A stretch of 64,000 nt of DNA from assembly GCA_017461605.1 (NCBI GenBank), contig JAFTXN010000002.1:310001-374000 (forward strand). The letters are read 5' to 3'. Made by a program: the position numbers and the translations under genes. The notes beneath the pieces were generated by a model. That model was given only the letters and a program-made list of their open reading frames with translations. It did not search any database and was not told the DNA's origin. Source of the DNA: Bacteroidaceae bacterium (GTDB lineage Bacteria; Bacteroidota; Bacteroidia; Bacteroidales; Bacteroidaceae). Below, one piece after another: positions 50,517 to 60,818 of the stretch; the stretch's first letter is position 1; each line of letters opens with the position of its first letter.

Positions 50517-51338
50517 TCAACCTCTCCATCCTTCGCCCCGATAGCGGAGCGGAGTGTGTCCGGTGTGCTGCTTGAAGAACTGACAGAAATGTGAGGGCGA
50601 GGGGAAGTGGAATTGGTAGGCCAACTCTTTGACGGAGTGGGGGGTGTGGTGGAGCGACAGTTTGATGTGGGTGATGAGGTAGGAGTCGATGAGCGCTTTG
50701 GCCGAACTGCCGGTGATGTGGCGGCAGACGCTGCTGAGGTGCTTGGGCGTGACGGAGAGCTGCCGGGCGTAAAAGACTACGGCGTGATGGTGGCGATGAT
50801 GGGTTTCAAGGAGCGTCATGAAGTGGTTGAACAAGCGCCCGCCGCGGTCGATGCCTGCACCGCTCCAACCTTGAAAATGGCGACGCCCGCTGCTCAGTTG
50901 GCCGTAGAAACCAAGGAAGTAGCCCTTCAGTTGCAAAGCCGCTTGGCGGTTGAGGCTGTCGGGAGCTTGCCGGGCGTAGGCTTGGAGCAGGGAGAGCATG
51001 CAATGCGTGATGTGGAAAACGTCGGGCTGTGACGTGTAGCCGTCGGCATGGAGCGCCTCGTAGATGGCTGTCTCTATTTGCATACAGGCTTCGCGCAGCG
51101 TCTCCGCAGGGTAGGTGAGCATCTGCAGTTGGCAGTCTGTGGGCTCTTCTTCCAAGGCTACAATGTCGTGCGGGAAGAGCACCGCCACCATACCTTGGCA
51201 CAGCGTGAGGCTGCGGAAGTTGACACGCAGCGTGGCCGTACCTTTGTGGATGCAAAGCACAGCGCCGTGGTCAAGTACGCAGGTCTCTGAAGCCCATTCC
51301 GCAGGGAAAGTATCAAATAGTTGGCAGGAATTGTTCAT
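50517..51338 (-). CDS. AraC-family transcriptional regulator
   Basis: 273 residues from ATG 51338 (ATG 51368 would add ten residues). The N-terminal part resembles a cupin-type sensor fold (CVLDHGAVLCIHKGTATLRVNF, MVAVLFPHDIVALEE). The C-terminal 100 residues are an AraC-type double helix-turn-helix (YARQLSVTPKHLSSVCRHITG and VKELAYQFHFPSPSHFCQFFKQHTGHTPLRYR). Divergent from the TolC-HlyD-MFS operon 255 bp away, so it probably controls that operon; the inducer is unknown. Confidence 0.9.
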   Translation of the reverse strand: MNNSCQLFDTFPAEWASETCVLDHGAVLCIHKGTATLRVNFRSLTLCQGMVAVLFPHDIVALEEEPTDCQLQMLTYPAETLREACMQIETAIYEALHADGYTSQPDVFHITHCMLSLLQAYARQAPDSLNRQAALQLKGYFLGFYGQLSSGRRHFQGWSGAGIDRGGRLFNHFMTLLETHHRHHHAVVFYARQLSVTPKHLSSVCRHITGSSAKALIDSYLITHIKLSLHHTPHSVKELAYQFHFPSPSHFCQFFKQHTGHTPLRYRGEGWRG

Positions 51339-51408
51339 CCGTAAATGATATCTATTATGTAAGGGCATCGGCGTTTCAGCGTCGGTGTCTTTTTTCTTTA
51401 TTTCGATA

Positions 51409-51416
51409 CAAAAATA
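51409..51416 (-). promoter_or_regulatory. -7 box of the AraC-family gene
   Basis: Minus-strand TATTTTTG, about 70 bp before ATG 51338; the -33 element is imperfectly spaced (TTTG 16 bp upstream). Confidence 0.4.
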
Positions 51417-51504
51417 TAAAGAAACGGCGGCGCAAATGCTTGGTAGGTTCGATTTTCTATATTTAGTGCGTCTTTTCCGAAATGCCAGACCGAAATGTAA
51501 GGTG

Positions 51505-51512
51505 TAATTTTG
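51505..51512 (+). promoter_or_regulatory. -7 box of the efflux operon
   Basis: TAATTTTG about 82 bp before ATG 51594; only a weak T-rich -33 region (TCTTTTCC near 51472). A weak -33 fits dependence on the divergent AraC activator, by inference. Confidence 0.45.
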
Positions 51513-51593
51513 CATCCCGAAAGGAAAATCTTATGCCTCGCCCAGCAGGGTGAGGTTTTTCTGAACAAAGGGGCTTACAATAAAGATACATAT

Positions 51594-52931
51594 ATGTTGA
51601 AAGGAAACAGAAGAGAGAAGGGCCGTAGCCAAAGATGGGTGTCGGCCATGGTGGGACTGAGTCTCGCCCTCATGGCGCAGGCACAGACGGTGCAGCTGAA
51701 CACACAGATGGAGACGCTCTTCCGCGTAGCAGAGGAACACAATGCCGACATTCGCAGCTATCGCACAGCCGTAGAAGAAGCGCAGGCCGCACATCGGGCC
51801 GCAGAAACACAACGCTTGCCCGATGTGGAAGCCCAAGTGTCGTTTTCATATTTAGGCGATGGCCGCTTGTGGAATCGGCACTTTGGCGAGGGGATGAAAA
51901 TCCCGATGCCGCATTGGGGCAACGATTATGTGTTGCGGGCACAGCAGGTGATTTATGCCGGCGGGGCTATCAATAGCAGTATCCGCTTGAGCGAGTTGGC
52001 CGCAGAGATGGCCACGCTTTCGGCAGAGGAGAACAGGCAGCGCGTGCGTATGTTGTTGGTGGGGCTGTATCTGCAGTTGCACAGCCTGGAGCATCGCACC
52101 GAAGTGCTCAATAACAACCTGGCCCTGGCCGATACGCTGATAGCCCACATGGAGCATCGGCGCGCACAGGGTGTGGTGCTGCAGAATGACATCACACGCA
52201 GCGAGTTGCAACGCGAGCAGTTCATGCTGAACAAGATACGGGTGACCGACGAGCGCAGCATCGCACAGCGGCAATTGGCTACGGCCATCGGCACAGACAC
52301 GTTGCTGAGTTTGTTGCCCAAGGCCGTTTTTGACGATGCCGCCTGGGTCTTGAACGGCGAAGCTTATTGGCAACAGGCATCGGTGGCTCATGCCGGTCTG
52401 AAACAAGCCGCGCTGAGTATTGATATGCGTAGGCAGGAAGAGCGCATTGAGCGCGCCGCGCGCCGCCCAAAGGTGGCATTAGTGGCCGAGGACCATCTCA
52501 CCGGACCGGTTACGATAGAAGTGCCCACGCTCAATAAGAATTTCAACTATTGGTTTGTGGGAGTGGGCGTGTCGTACAATTTTTCTTCGCTCTATAAAAG
52601 CAACCGCAAGGTGCACCGCGCACAAGTGGCCACTCGCCACGCCATGGACCGCCACGAGGCTGCCCGTCAGAAAGTGAGCGACGGTATTCATGCCGCTTAT
52701 GTGGCCTGTCAGACAGCGCAGAGCGAACTGCAGACACATCACAAGCGCGTGCAACTGGCGGTGCAAAACTACGATGTGGTACGCCGTCGATATGAAAACG
52801 GATTGGCGCTCATCACCGACATGACAGATGCTGCCAACATGAAACTCGATGCCGAACTGGCTTTGGCCAATGCGCAAATCAATTTGGCTTACCATTACTA
52901 CGCCCTGCGCTTTGCCGCCGGTGTGCTATAA
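51594..52931 (+). CDS. TolC-family outer-membrane efflux protein
   Basis: 445 residues from ATG 51594. Signal peptide with MVGLSLALMAQAQ. Two OEP repeats: the first with MPHWGNDYVLRAQQVIYAGGAINSSIRLSELA, the second with FVGVGVSYNFSSLYKSNRKVHRAQ and the closing pattern VVRRRYENGLALITDMTDAANMKLDAELALANA. Forms the trimeric outer-membrane duct of a tripartite pump. First gene of an operon with the adaptor (60 bp gap) and MFS pump. Confidence 0.92.
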   Translation: MLKGNRREKGRSQRWVSAMVGLSLALMAQAQTVQLNTQMETLFRVAEEHNADIRSYRTAVEEAQAAHRAAETQRLPDVEAQVSFSYLGDGRLWNRHFGEGMKIPMPHWGNDYVLRAQQVIYAGGAINSSIRLSELAAEMATLSAEENRQRVRMLLVGLYLQLHSLEHRTEVLNNNLALADTLIAHMEHRRAQGVVLQNDITRSELQREQFMLNKIRVTDERSIAQRQLATAIGTDTLLSLLPKAVFDDAAWVLNGEAYWQQASVAHAGLKQAALSIDMRRQEERIERAARRPKVALVAEDHLTGPVTIEVPTLNKNFNYWFVGVGVSYNFSSLYKSNRKVHRAQVATRHAMDRHEAARQKVSDGIHAAYVACQTAQSELQTHHKRVQLAVQNYDVVRRRYENGLALITDMTDAANMKLDAELALANAQINLAYHYYALRFAAGVL

Positions 52932-52991
52932 AAGAAAAGCGGGAATGTGAATACACATATAATATATATAATAACCACGTAAGAAAAATAT

Positions 52992-54020
52992 ATGGACAAG
53001 AAGAAAGCTTTGCGAATAGCTTACAACCTTATCATCGTGGCGCTTCTCTTGAGCGGCGCTTATCTTGTGATAGACAACTTTGTGCATTTTGGCCAAGTGG
53101 AGCACACCGACAATGCCCACGTGCGCCAACACATCACACCTGTTAACACGCGTGTGCAAGGATTTATTAAGGAAATCTGTTTCAAGGAGTTCCAGCCGGT
53201 AAAGAAGGGCGACACGCTTGTTGTTATTGAAGATACCGAGTTTCGCCTGCGCTTGGCGCAAGCCGAGGCCGACTTGGTGCGTGCCGAAGCCGGAAGCCGT
53301 GCCACAACTTCGGGTATGACCACCACGCAGACCCATATCGGAGTGACAGAAGCCGGCATTGAAGAAGCCCGTGTGCGGATGGAGAATGCCCGCCGCGAGG
53401 AGGAACGCTATGCTCGCTTGTTGCAAGAAGATGCTGTGACGCCGCAGCAATACGACCAGGTGCATACGGCCTATTTGGCTGCTCAGGCTCGCCACGAGCA
53501 GATGCAGCGTCAGCGCCAGTCGCTCAGTTCGGTCAAGACAGAGCAGGGACACCACTTGAGCCAAAACGCAGCTGCTGTGCAAGTGGCGCGGGCTGCCGTA
53601 GATTTGGCGCGCCTCCAACTCTCATATACCGTCATCGTCGCTACCGCCGATGGCGTAGTGGGCCGCAAGGAGATACACGAAGGACAATTGGTGCAGCCGG
53701 GACAGACGATGGTGGACATTGTTGACTCGTCGGACCTTTGGGTCGTGGCCAACTACCGCGAAACACAGATGCAGCACATCGCTGTCGGCTCCAAGGTGAA
53801 GGTGACGGTCGATGCCATTCCCGGTGTAGAGTTTGAAGGTATAGTGGAGAGCATCAGCGAGGCCACAGGTTCGGCATTCTCTATTATTCCGCAAGACAAT
53901 GCCACCGGCAATTTTGTCAAGGTTGAGCAGCGCTTGCCTGTTCGCATCCGCTTGACAGACCATGAAGCTCTGCCCCGCCTGCGTGCCGGAATGAATGCAG
54001 AGTGTGAAGTGGCCTACTAA
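52992..54020 (+). CDS. HlyD/EmrA-type efflux adaptor
   Basis: 342 residues. One N-terminal membrane helix (about 10-27), then a beta-barrel/lipoyl half (HVRQHITPVNTRVQGFIKEICFKEFQPVKKGDTLVVIED), a long alpha hairpin (about 85-195, charged) and the second lipoyl half (YTVIVATADGVVGRKEIHEGQLVQPGQTMV). Bridges the inner-membrane pump and TolC partner. EmrA-like because the pump next door is MFS and not RND. Confidence 0.93.
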   Translation: MDKKKALRIAYNLIIVALLLSGAYLVIDNFVHFGQVEHTDNAHVRQHITPVNTRVQGFIKEICFKEFQPVKKGDTLVVIEDTEFRLRLAQAEADLVRAEAGSRATTSGMTTTQTHIGVTEAGIEEARVRMENARREEERYARLLQEDAVTPQQYDQVHTAYLAAQARHEQMQRQRQSLSSVKTEQGHHLSQNAAAVQVARAAVDLARLQLSYTVIVATADGVVGRKEIHEGQLVQPGQTMVDIVDSSDLWVVANYRETQMQHIAVGSKVKVTVDAIPGVEFEGIVESISEATGSAFSIIPQDNATGNFVKVEQRLPVRIRLTDHEALPRLRAGMNAECEVAY

Positions 54021-54074
54021 GAAATGTCCGAAACAGACATCGCACTTTTGTAATCACTTAAAGAGAGAGAAGAA

Positions 54075-55724
54075 ATGTCTCATACACACGCTGCGCCGCC
54101 GCCCTTTGCCATGCCCATGTTTCGGTCTTTTGTGCCGGAGAAACTACGCCCATGGATATACGTGCTGCAAGCTTTCTGCTTTCAGTTTTCCGGCGGTGTC
54201 TATCTGGGAGCTATGAGTGAGCGAGTGGGCGAGCACGCCTTGATGCGCGAGGATATTCAGATGTGTCTCTACTCCACGTTGGCAGGCATGGCGCTCTATT
54301 TCCCGCTGCTCTTCCGTATGAAGTTCCGCTTCACCAACAAGCAGTTGCTCGTGGCATCCGCCTTGGTGATTCTCGGGGGAAACATTCTCACCGTTTTCTC
54401 CCTGCCGTTGCCGCTGCTGTGGCTGATTTGTTTTGTATGCGGAATGGCGAAGATACAAGGCACTTTTGAAAATATGTCCAACATCCAGTTGTGGATGACG
54501 CCGCGCCGTGACTTCGCTGTGTTCTTTCCCCTGCTGCACATCATCCTGCTTACCTCCATTGAAGTCAGCGGCTATTTGGCAGCCGCCTTCGCCTTTTATG
54601 CTCATTGGGAACTGATGCATTGGCTGGTGTGCGGCCTGATGTTGTTCGTGCTGTTGGTGCAAACAACTTTGTGCCGTCCCTTTCGTCCGATGCCCAACAT
54701 CGTGCCGCTACGCGGTATTGACTGGACAGGCGCTTTGCTTTGGGCGTTGATGAGCTTGCAAGTGGTGGGATTACTATGCTATGGCAACTGGCTCGATTGG
54801 TGGAACTCGCCCATCACGCGCCTGCTCTCCGGTACGTCGCTCATTACGCTGGCCGTCTGTTTGCATCGTATGTTCACCCATCCACAGCCTTACATCGAAC
54901 CCCGTATGTGGACCTATCGCTATGCTGTGGCCATCATTTTGCTTATCGGCGTGGTGGAGGCCATTATCTCGGTGGAGAATGTACTCGAAACTACCTACTG
55001 TCACGGGGTGATGCACTATGATGACCTGCGCTACGAAGCGCTGTGCCAATGGTCTTTGCTCGGAGTGTGGGCCGGCTGTTTGTTCTCCTTGGGCTGGCTT
55101 AAGTTGATGCGCTGGAACGCCTACAAACTCATCGCCGTCGGACTATTGGCCTTGGCCGTCTATCAAATCGGTTTCTACCATCTCATGGCTTCGCACATCA
55201 ACATCGAGCTGCTTCGCCTGCCCATCGCCATGCGCGGATTTGGTTGTGCATTGCTCTCCATCGCCCTTATGTGGTGTCTGCACGAAGTGATGTCGTTTGA
55301 ACACTTCTTCCAGTCGCTCGCCATCTTCAACATCCTGCACATGTATGTTGGCGGCGCTTTGGGCGGTGCTCTTTTGGCGCACGGCATAGACCATTATATG
55401 GCCGATGGCGTGGCTCGCACGGCGGGCTACTTCACGCACGCCGCAACTTCGGCTATGCCATTTTCGCCGGCCGAAACCTTGGGTGCATGGAGCGAGGCTT
55501 TGCTTGCTCAGAGTTTGAAGACCCTGTATGGATGGATTATCTATATCACCCTCTTCTTTGCCCTCTTGATGTTACTATGGGATATCCCCGTGGTGCGCCG
55601 TCGCGTGAAGCATATTCCCACTTGGCCTTTGGTGGGACTGCGTCAGGCGCGTAAAGCCCATCGCTGGCAAAAGTTGCAGCGCATCATGCGCATGCGTCGG
55701 CGCGTAGCCCGCGCACTCACATGA
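54075..55724 (+). CDS. MFS efflux transporter (EmrB/DHA2-like)
   Basis: 549 residues with about 14 hydrophobic segments, fitting the DHA2 group that works with EmrA-type adaptors. The membrane core starts near residue 30 (WIYVLQAFCFQFSGGVYLGAMSERVG) and the protein ends in a strongly basic tail (RQARKAHRWQKLQRIMRMRRRVAR). Conserved MFS motif A is degenerate. Substrate unknown: drugs, bile acids or fatty acids are all possible. Last gene of the efflux operon. Confidence 0.85.
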   Translation: MSHTHAAPPPFAMPMFRSFVPEKLRPWIYVLQAFCFQFSGGVYLGAMSERVGEHALMREDIQMCLYSTLAGMALYFPLLFRMKFRFTNKQLLVASALVILGGNILTVFSLPLPLLWLICFVCGMAKIQGTFENMSNIQLWMTPRRDFAVFFPLLHIILLTSIEVSGYLAAAFAFYAHWELMHWLVCGLMLFVLLVQTTLCRPFRPMPNIVPLRGIDWTGALLWALMSLQVVGLLCYGNWLDWWNSPITRLLSGTSLITLAVCLHRMFTHPQPYIEPRMWTYRYAVAIILLIGVVEAIISVENVLETTYCHGVMHYDDLRYEALCQWSLLGVWAGCLFSLGWLKLMRWNAYKLIAVGLLALAVYQIGFYHLMASHINIELLRLPIAMRGFGCALLSIALMWCLHEVMSFEHFFQSLAIFNILHMYVGGALGGALLAHGIDHYMADGVARTAGYFTHAATSAMPFSPAETLGAWSEALLAQSLKTLYGWIIYITLFFALLMLLWDIPVVRRRVKHIPTWPLVGLRQARKAHRWQKLQRIMRMRRRVARALT

Positions 55725-55856
55725 GGTGATGGTGTACACATATTTATTACACACAGACACCGCTTGCAGACGTTATCATTGTGCTGCAGGGGGTGTTTTT
55801 TCGTGTTATGCCCCGGGTTCGGAATGAGCGGGGTGCTCCCCCGTGGTGGTGGGAGG

Positions 55857-55885
55857 ACCCTTTTCGTGAGGTCACGAAAATGGGT
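55857..55885. repeat. Hairpin before the ATP synthase promoter
   Basis: ACCCTTTTCGTGA / TCACGAAAATGGGT with a 2-nt centre and one bulge. It may terminate the efflux operon; flanked by G-rich runs (GGGGGCGGGG near 55910). Confidence 0.5.
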
Positions 55886-55970
55886 ATCACGCTGCACGCG
55901 GGGGCGGGGTGCCTGCGCGTGGTGGGAGCAAAATTATGGGCTGTGTGCCCTGCGGGATGAAAAAGTTTGT

Positions 55971-55978
55971 TACCTTTG
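55971..55978 (+). promoter_or_regulatory. -7 box of the ATP synthase operon
   Basis: TACCTTTG, 38 bp before ATG 56017. The -33 match is poor (no TTTG 19-21 bp upstream). Confidence 0.5.
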
Positions 55979-56013
55979 TGCCCAAATCTAAAACAAAAAA
56001 GCACTTTTATTGA

Positions 56014-57555
<1,542 letters not shown>

Positions 57556-57576
57556 GTCGGAGGGAGGAAAGATGGC

Positions 57577-57822
57577 ATGAAAGTAGTAATAGTGAGTCCC
57601 GAACGTACGCTCTATGCCGCCGATGCCCGACGTGTCGTGGTGCCGGGTGCCAAGGGGCGATTTGAGGTGTTGCGTCACCATGCTCCCATTGTGTCTTCTC
57701 TGACGGAGGGGGTGGTGAAGGTGGGCGGCGATATGCCTGCGGAATTTTCCATCAAGGGTGGATTTGTGGAGGTGTCGGCCGACTGCGTAAACATCTGTGT
57801 GGAGGAAAAAAGTCCTGAGTGA
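57577..57822 (+). CDS. atpC: F1Fo ATP synthase subunit epsilon, short form
   Basis: 81 residues, only the N-terminal beta-sandwich (MKVVIVSPERTLYAADARRVVVPGAKG, FEVLRHHAPIVSSL) that contacts gamma and the c ring. The C-terminal two-helix domain of about 50 residues, which inhibits ATP hydrolysis in many bacteria, is missing. The stop is clean and the next gene follows at once, so this is not an assembly truncation. Short epsilon is, to my knowledge, typical of Bacteroidales. Confidence 0.93.
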   Translation: MKVVIVSPERTLYAADARRVVVPGAKGRFEVLRHHAPIVSSLTEGVVKVGGDMPAEFSIKGGFVEVSADCVNICVEEKSPE

Positions 57823-57825
57823 GTG

Positions 57826-58212
57826 ATGAAGTGGAAACCTGTGCTTCTGTTGGCGCTGATGTATGTGGTGCTCGGTCCGCTGCTCTTTTTTGTGGAGTCG
57901 CAGTGGGTCTCGGGGCTTCCGGTGCGGAGCGTCGTGTGTGGCATCTGGGGGATGGCGGTAGCCTTTTTCGTCTTTTCGTGTGCTGAAATGGCGCTGACAG
58001 AACGCTATCGCCGTACGCAGCCGGGTGCGTTGACAGGGCTCTATGTGGCTTGCAAGGGGCTACGCTTCCTGCTCTCTGTGTCGGCTGTCGTGGCCTATGG
58101 CTTATTGGGCGCTGACGGAATGCTATTATTCAGTGTTAATATCATGATGTTCTATCTTGCTACGATGCTTTTTATGACCGTGTATACGGTGCGTGGTGAG
58201 AAGAAACAATAA
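57826..58212 (+). CDS. Small membrane protein in the ATP synthase operon (AtpI-like position)
   Basis: 128 residues from ATG 57826 (GTG 57823 adjoins it), 3 bp after atpC. About four membrane helices (LLLALMYVVLGPLLFF, SVVCGIWGMAVAFFVF, GLRFLLSVSAVVAYGLL, LFSVNIMMFYLATMLFMTVY). Position and size match the AtpI-type accessory proteins thought to help c-ring assembly or Mg2+ supply, but I see no conserved motif that proves it. Confidence 0.7.
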   Translation: MKWKPVLLLALMYVVLGPLLFFVESQWVSGLPVRSVVCGIWGMAVAFFVFSCAEMALTERYRRTQPGALTGLYVACKGLRFLLSVSAVVAYGLLGADGMLLFSVNIMMFYLATMLFMTVYTVRGEKKQ

Positions 58213-58229
58213 GAAGGATAAGTAGGTTT

Positions 58230-59324
58230 ATGAAAAAATCATTACTTCGCACGCTGTGCATGGCTTTTTTTGTGCTGCTGGCCGGGATGCCGGTGAGGGC
58301 TGCTCATTCATCGGGCGATGGCAGTGTGGACGTGGAAGAGATTGTGCTCGGTCACATGGCTGATGCTTACGAGTGGCACATTACCACTTGGGAGGGCAAG
58401 CATATCAGCATCCCTCTGCCCATCATTGTACGTAGCGAACGCACCGGCGAATGGAGCATGTTCAGCAGTGCCGAGATGGTGGAGGCGCTTCATCATGGAG
58501 CGACCGATTACAAGGGCTTCTATTTCAACGAGGAGCGCAATGGCAAGATTTATGAGCGTTTGGCCGATGGTACATCGGTGCGCCCGTGGGACTTGAGCTT
58601 CACGAAGAGCGTAGCTCAGATTTGGATTGTGGTGTTGGTGCTCTTGGTTGTTTTCTTGAGTTGTGCGCATTGGTATCGCAAGCATGACGTGCGCAAGGAG
58701 TCGCCTCGCGGCTTCGTTTGCCTGATGGAGATGTTGGTGATGACCATCCACGACGATCTGATTAAGGACTCCATCGGTGAGAAGCATTACCGTCCGTATG
58801 CGCCTTATCTTCTGACGGTATTCTTCTTTATTTTTGTTACCAACCTTTTGGGGCTGTTGCCGGTATTCCCGGGCGGTGCCAATGTGACCGGAAATATCAA
58901 CATCACTTTCTTCCTGGCGCTTTGCACCATGTTGGCCATCAATTTGTTTGGTAATAAGGAGTACTGGAAAGAAATCTTTTGGCCCGATGTGCCTATCTTC
59001 CTCAAGGCCTATCCCTTGCCCATCATGCCCATCATCGAGTTGTTTGGTATTATCACCAAGCCCTTTGCCTTGATGGTCCGTCTTTTTGCCAACATGATGG
59101 CCGGACATGCCATCATATTGTCGTTTGCCAGCATCATCTTCATCACATGGCAGGTGAATGCTTACATCGGTAGCGGTCTGACGGTGTTGAGCTTTGTCAT
59201 GATGCTCTTCATGAACTGTCTGGAAGTGCTGGTGGCCTTTGTTCAGGCTTATGTATTCACGATGCTTTCGGCTGTGTTCATCGGTTTGGCACATCCGGAG
59301 CACGAATCACATCATAAAGCATAG
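58230..59324 (+). CDS. atpB: F1Fo ATP synthase subunit a
   Basis: 364 residues, longer than the 271 of E. coli. It begins with a signal-like segment (MKKSLLRTLCMAFFVLLAGMPVRA) and a hydrophilic region of about 100 residues before the membrane core, as seen in other Bacteroidetes. The stator Arg is in FALMVRLFANMMAGH, with MNCLEVLVAFVQAYVFTML as the last conserved helix. Forms the proton half-channels beside the c ring. Extended N-terminus may be exported. Confidence 0.97.
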   Translation: MKKSLLRTLCMAFFVLLAGMPVRAAHSSGDGSVDVEEIVLGHMADAYEWHITTWEGKHISIPLPIIVRSERTGEWSMFSSAEMVEALHHGATDYKGFYFNEERNGKIYERLADGTSVRPWDLSFTKSVAQIWIVVLVLLVVFLSCAHWYRKHDVRKESPRGFVCLMEMLVMTIHDDLIKDSIGEKHYRPYAPYLLTVFFFIFVTNLLGLLPVFPGGANVTGNINITFFLALCTMLAINLFGNKEYWKEIFWPDVPIFLKAYPLPIMPIIELFGIITKPFALMVRLFANMMAGHAIILSFASIIFITWQVNAYIGSGLTVLSFVMMLFMNCLEVLVAFVQAYVFTMLSAVFIGLAHPEHESHHKA

Positions 59325-59353
59325 GAAAAATAATCATCAAAAAAAATTAATAA

Positions 59354-59620
<267 letters not shown>

Positions 59621-59716
59621 TCTGGAGGGTCTCAGCCCCTCTCTCTTAAGGAAATCAAAAGCCTTCCCTCAATTGTTTGGGGGTAGGCGATTTACACCCA
59701 TTCAACTCCCAACAAA

Positions 59717-60226
59717 ATGGAAAGTTTAAATCTTCCGGCATTCTTGACACCGGATTTCGGCCTCTTCTTTTGGATGATGCTCGCTTTTCTCACGGTGTTT
59801 TTCGTATTGGCAAAGTTCGCCTTTCCCATGATCACCAAGATGGTGGACACGCGTAGCAACTTTATCAACGAAAGTCTGCAGAATGCCCACGAAGCCAATC
59901 AGAAGTTGGCCAGCATTCGCTCTGAGGGCGAAAAGATTCTGCGCGAAGCACGCGAGAAGCAAGCCGACATTTTGAAGGAGGCAATGGCAACAAGAGACAG
60001 CATCATTCGTGAAGCACAAACCAAAGCTTTGGCCGAAGGCAGCAAGTTGCTCGAAGAGGCCAAGCTGCAGATTGAAGCCGAAAAGCAGAAGGCACTGCGC
60101 GACATCCGTTCGCAGGTAACTGAAATTTCGGTGCAGATTGCGGAAAAAGTGCTTTTGCAACAACTCAAGGACGAAGCCGAGCAGCAGAGATTCATTGATC
60201 GCATTCTTGACGAAACGGTAAAATAA
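59717..60226 (+). CDS. atpF: F1Fo ATP synthase subunit b
   Basis: 169 residues: one N-terminal membrane helix (FGLFFWMMLAFLTVFFVLAKFAF) and a long charged helix (about 45-165) forming the peripheral stalk dimer. Only one b gene is in the operon, so a homodimer is expected. Gap to atpH is 15 bp. Confidence 0.96.
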   Translation: MESLNLPAFLTPDFGLFFWMMLAFLTVFFVLAKFAFPMITKMVDTRSNFINESLQNAHEANQKLASIRSEGEKILREAREKQADILKEAMATRDSIIREAQTKALAEGSKLLEEAKLQIEAEKQKALRDIRSQVTEISVQIAEKVLLQQLKDEAEQQRFIDRILDETVK

Positions 60227-60241
60227 TCGGAGAGAATAGTT

Positions 60242-60787
60242 ATGGATTACGGAATCATTGCAGTGCGTTATGCCAAAGCACTTCTGAAATTTGCCGTAGA
60301 AAATGGTGAACAGGAGGTGGTGTATGCCGAAATGCAACAACTCTCGACCCATCTTCTGAAAGTCCCGGCATTGGCAGAAGCTTTGCACAACCCAACACTC
60401 AAAGCCGAAACGCTGAAAGAGTTGTTGTGTGCAGCTGTCGTGTCGAAAAGCAAATCTGCGGTGAGCCAAACGATTGACCGCTTTTTCAGTCTGTTGTTGG
60501 AAAACAAACGGAGCAATCTGATGCTTTTCATTGCCAAAGCATACCAAACCATCTATCGCAAGCAAAACCAAATCACCGGTGCACGTCTGATTACAACCGT
60601 CCGCCCCTCCGACAATACAGTGGCCCGTATGCAGCAGCTTGTGGGTGAAAACACCGGAGGGCAGGTGGATTTCGAAGTGGAAGTTGATCCTTCATTGCAG
60701 GGCGGCTTCATCTTGGAATATGATACCTATCGCATGGACGCTTCTGTCAAAGGACGTTTAGCACAACTGAAGAGGGCTTTGCTCTGA
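60242..60787 (+). CDS. atpH: F1Fo ATP synthase subunit delta
   Basis: 181 residues. N-terminal helical bundle ([18 protein letters not shown]) that binds the tip of alpha, and the C-terminal part with [36 protein letters not shown] (core [18 protein letters not shown]), linking F1 to the b stalk. Located between atpF and atpA as usual. Confidence 0.96.
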   Translation: MDYGIIAVRYAKALLKFAVENGEQEVVYAEMQQLSTHLLKVPALAEALHNPTLKAETLKELLCAAVVSKSKSAVSQTIDRFFSLLLENKRSNLMLFIAKAYQTIYRKQNQITGARLITTVRPSDNTVARMQQLVGENTGGQVDFEVEVDPSLQGGFILEYDTYRMDASVKGRLAQLKRALL

Positions 60788-60818
60788 GTTTAAAACAATC
60801 ACACATTTAAGAAAGACA

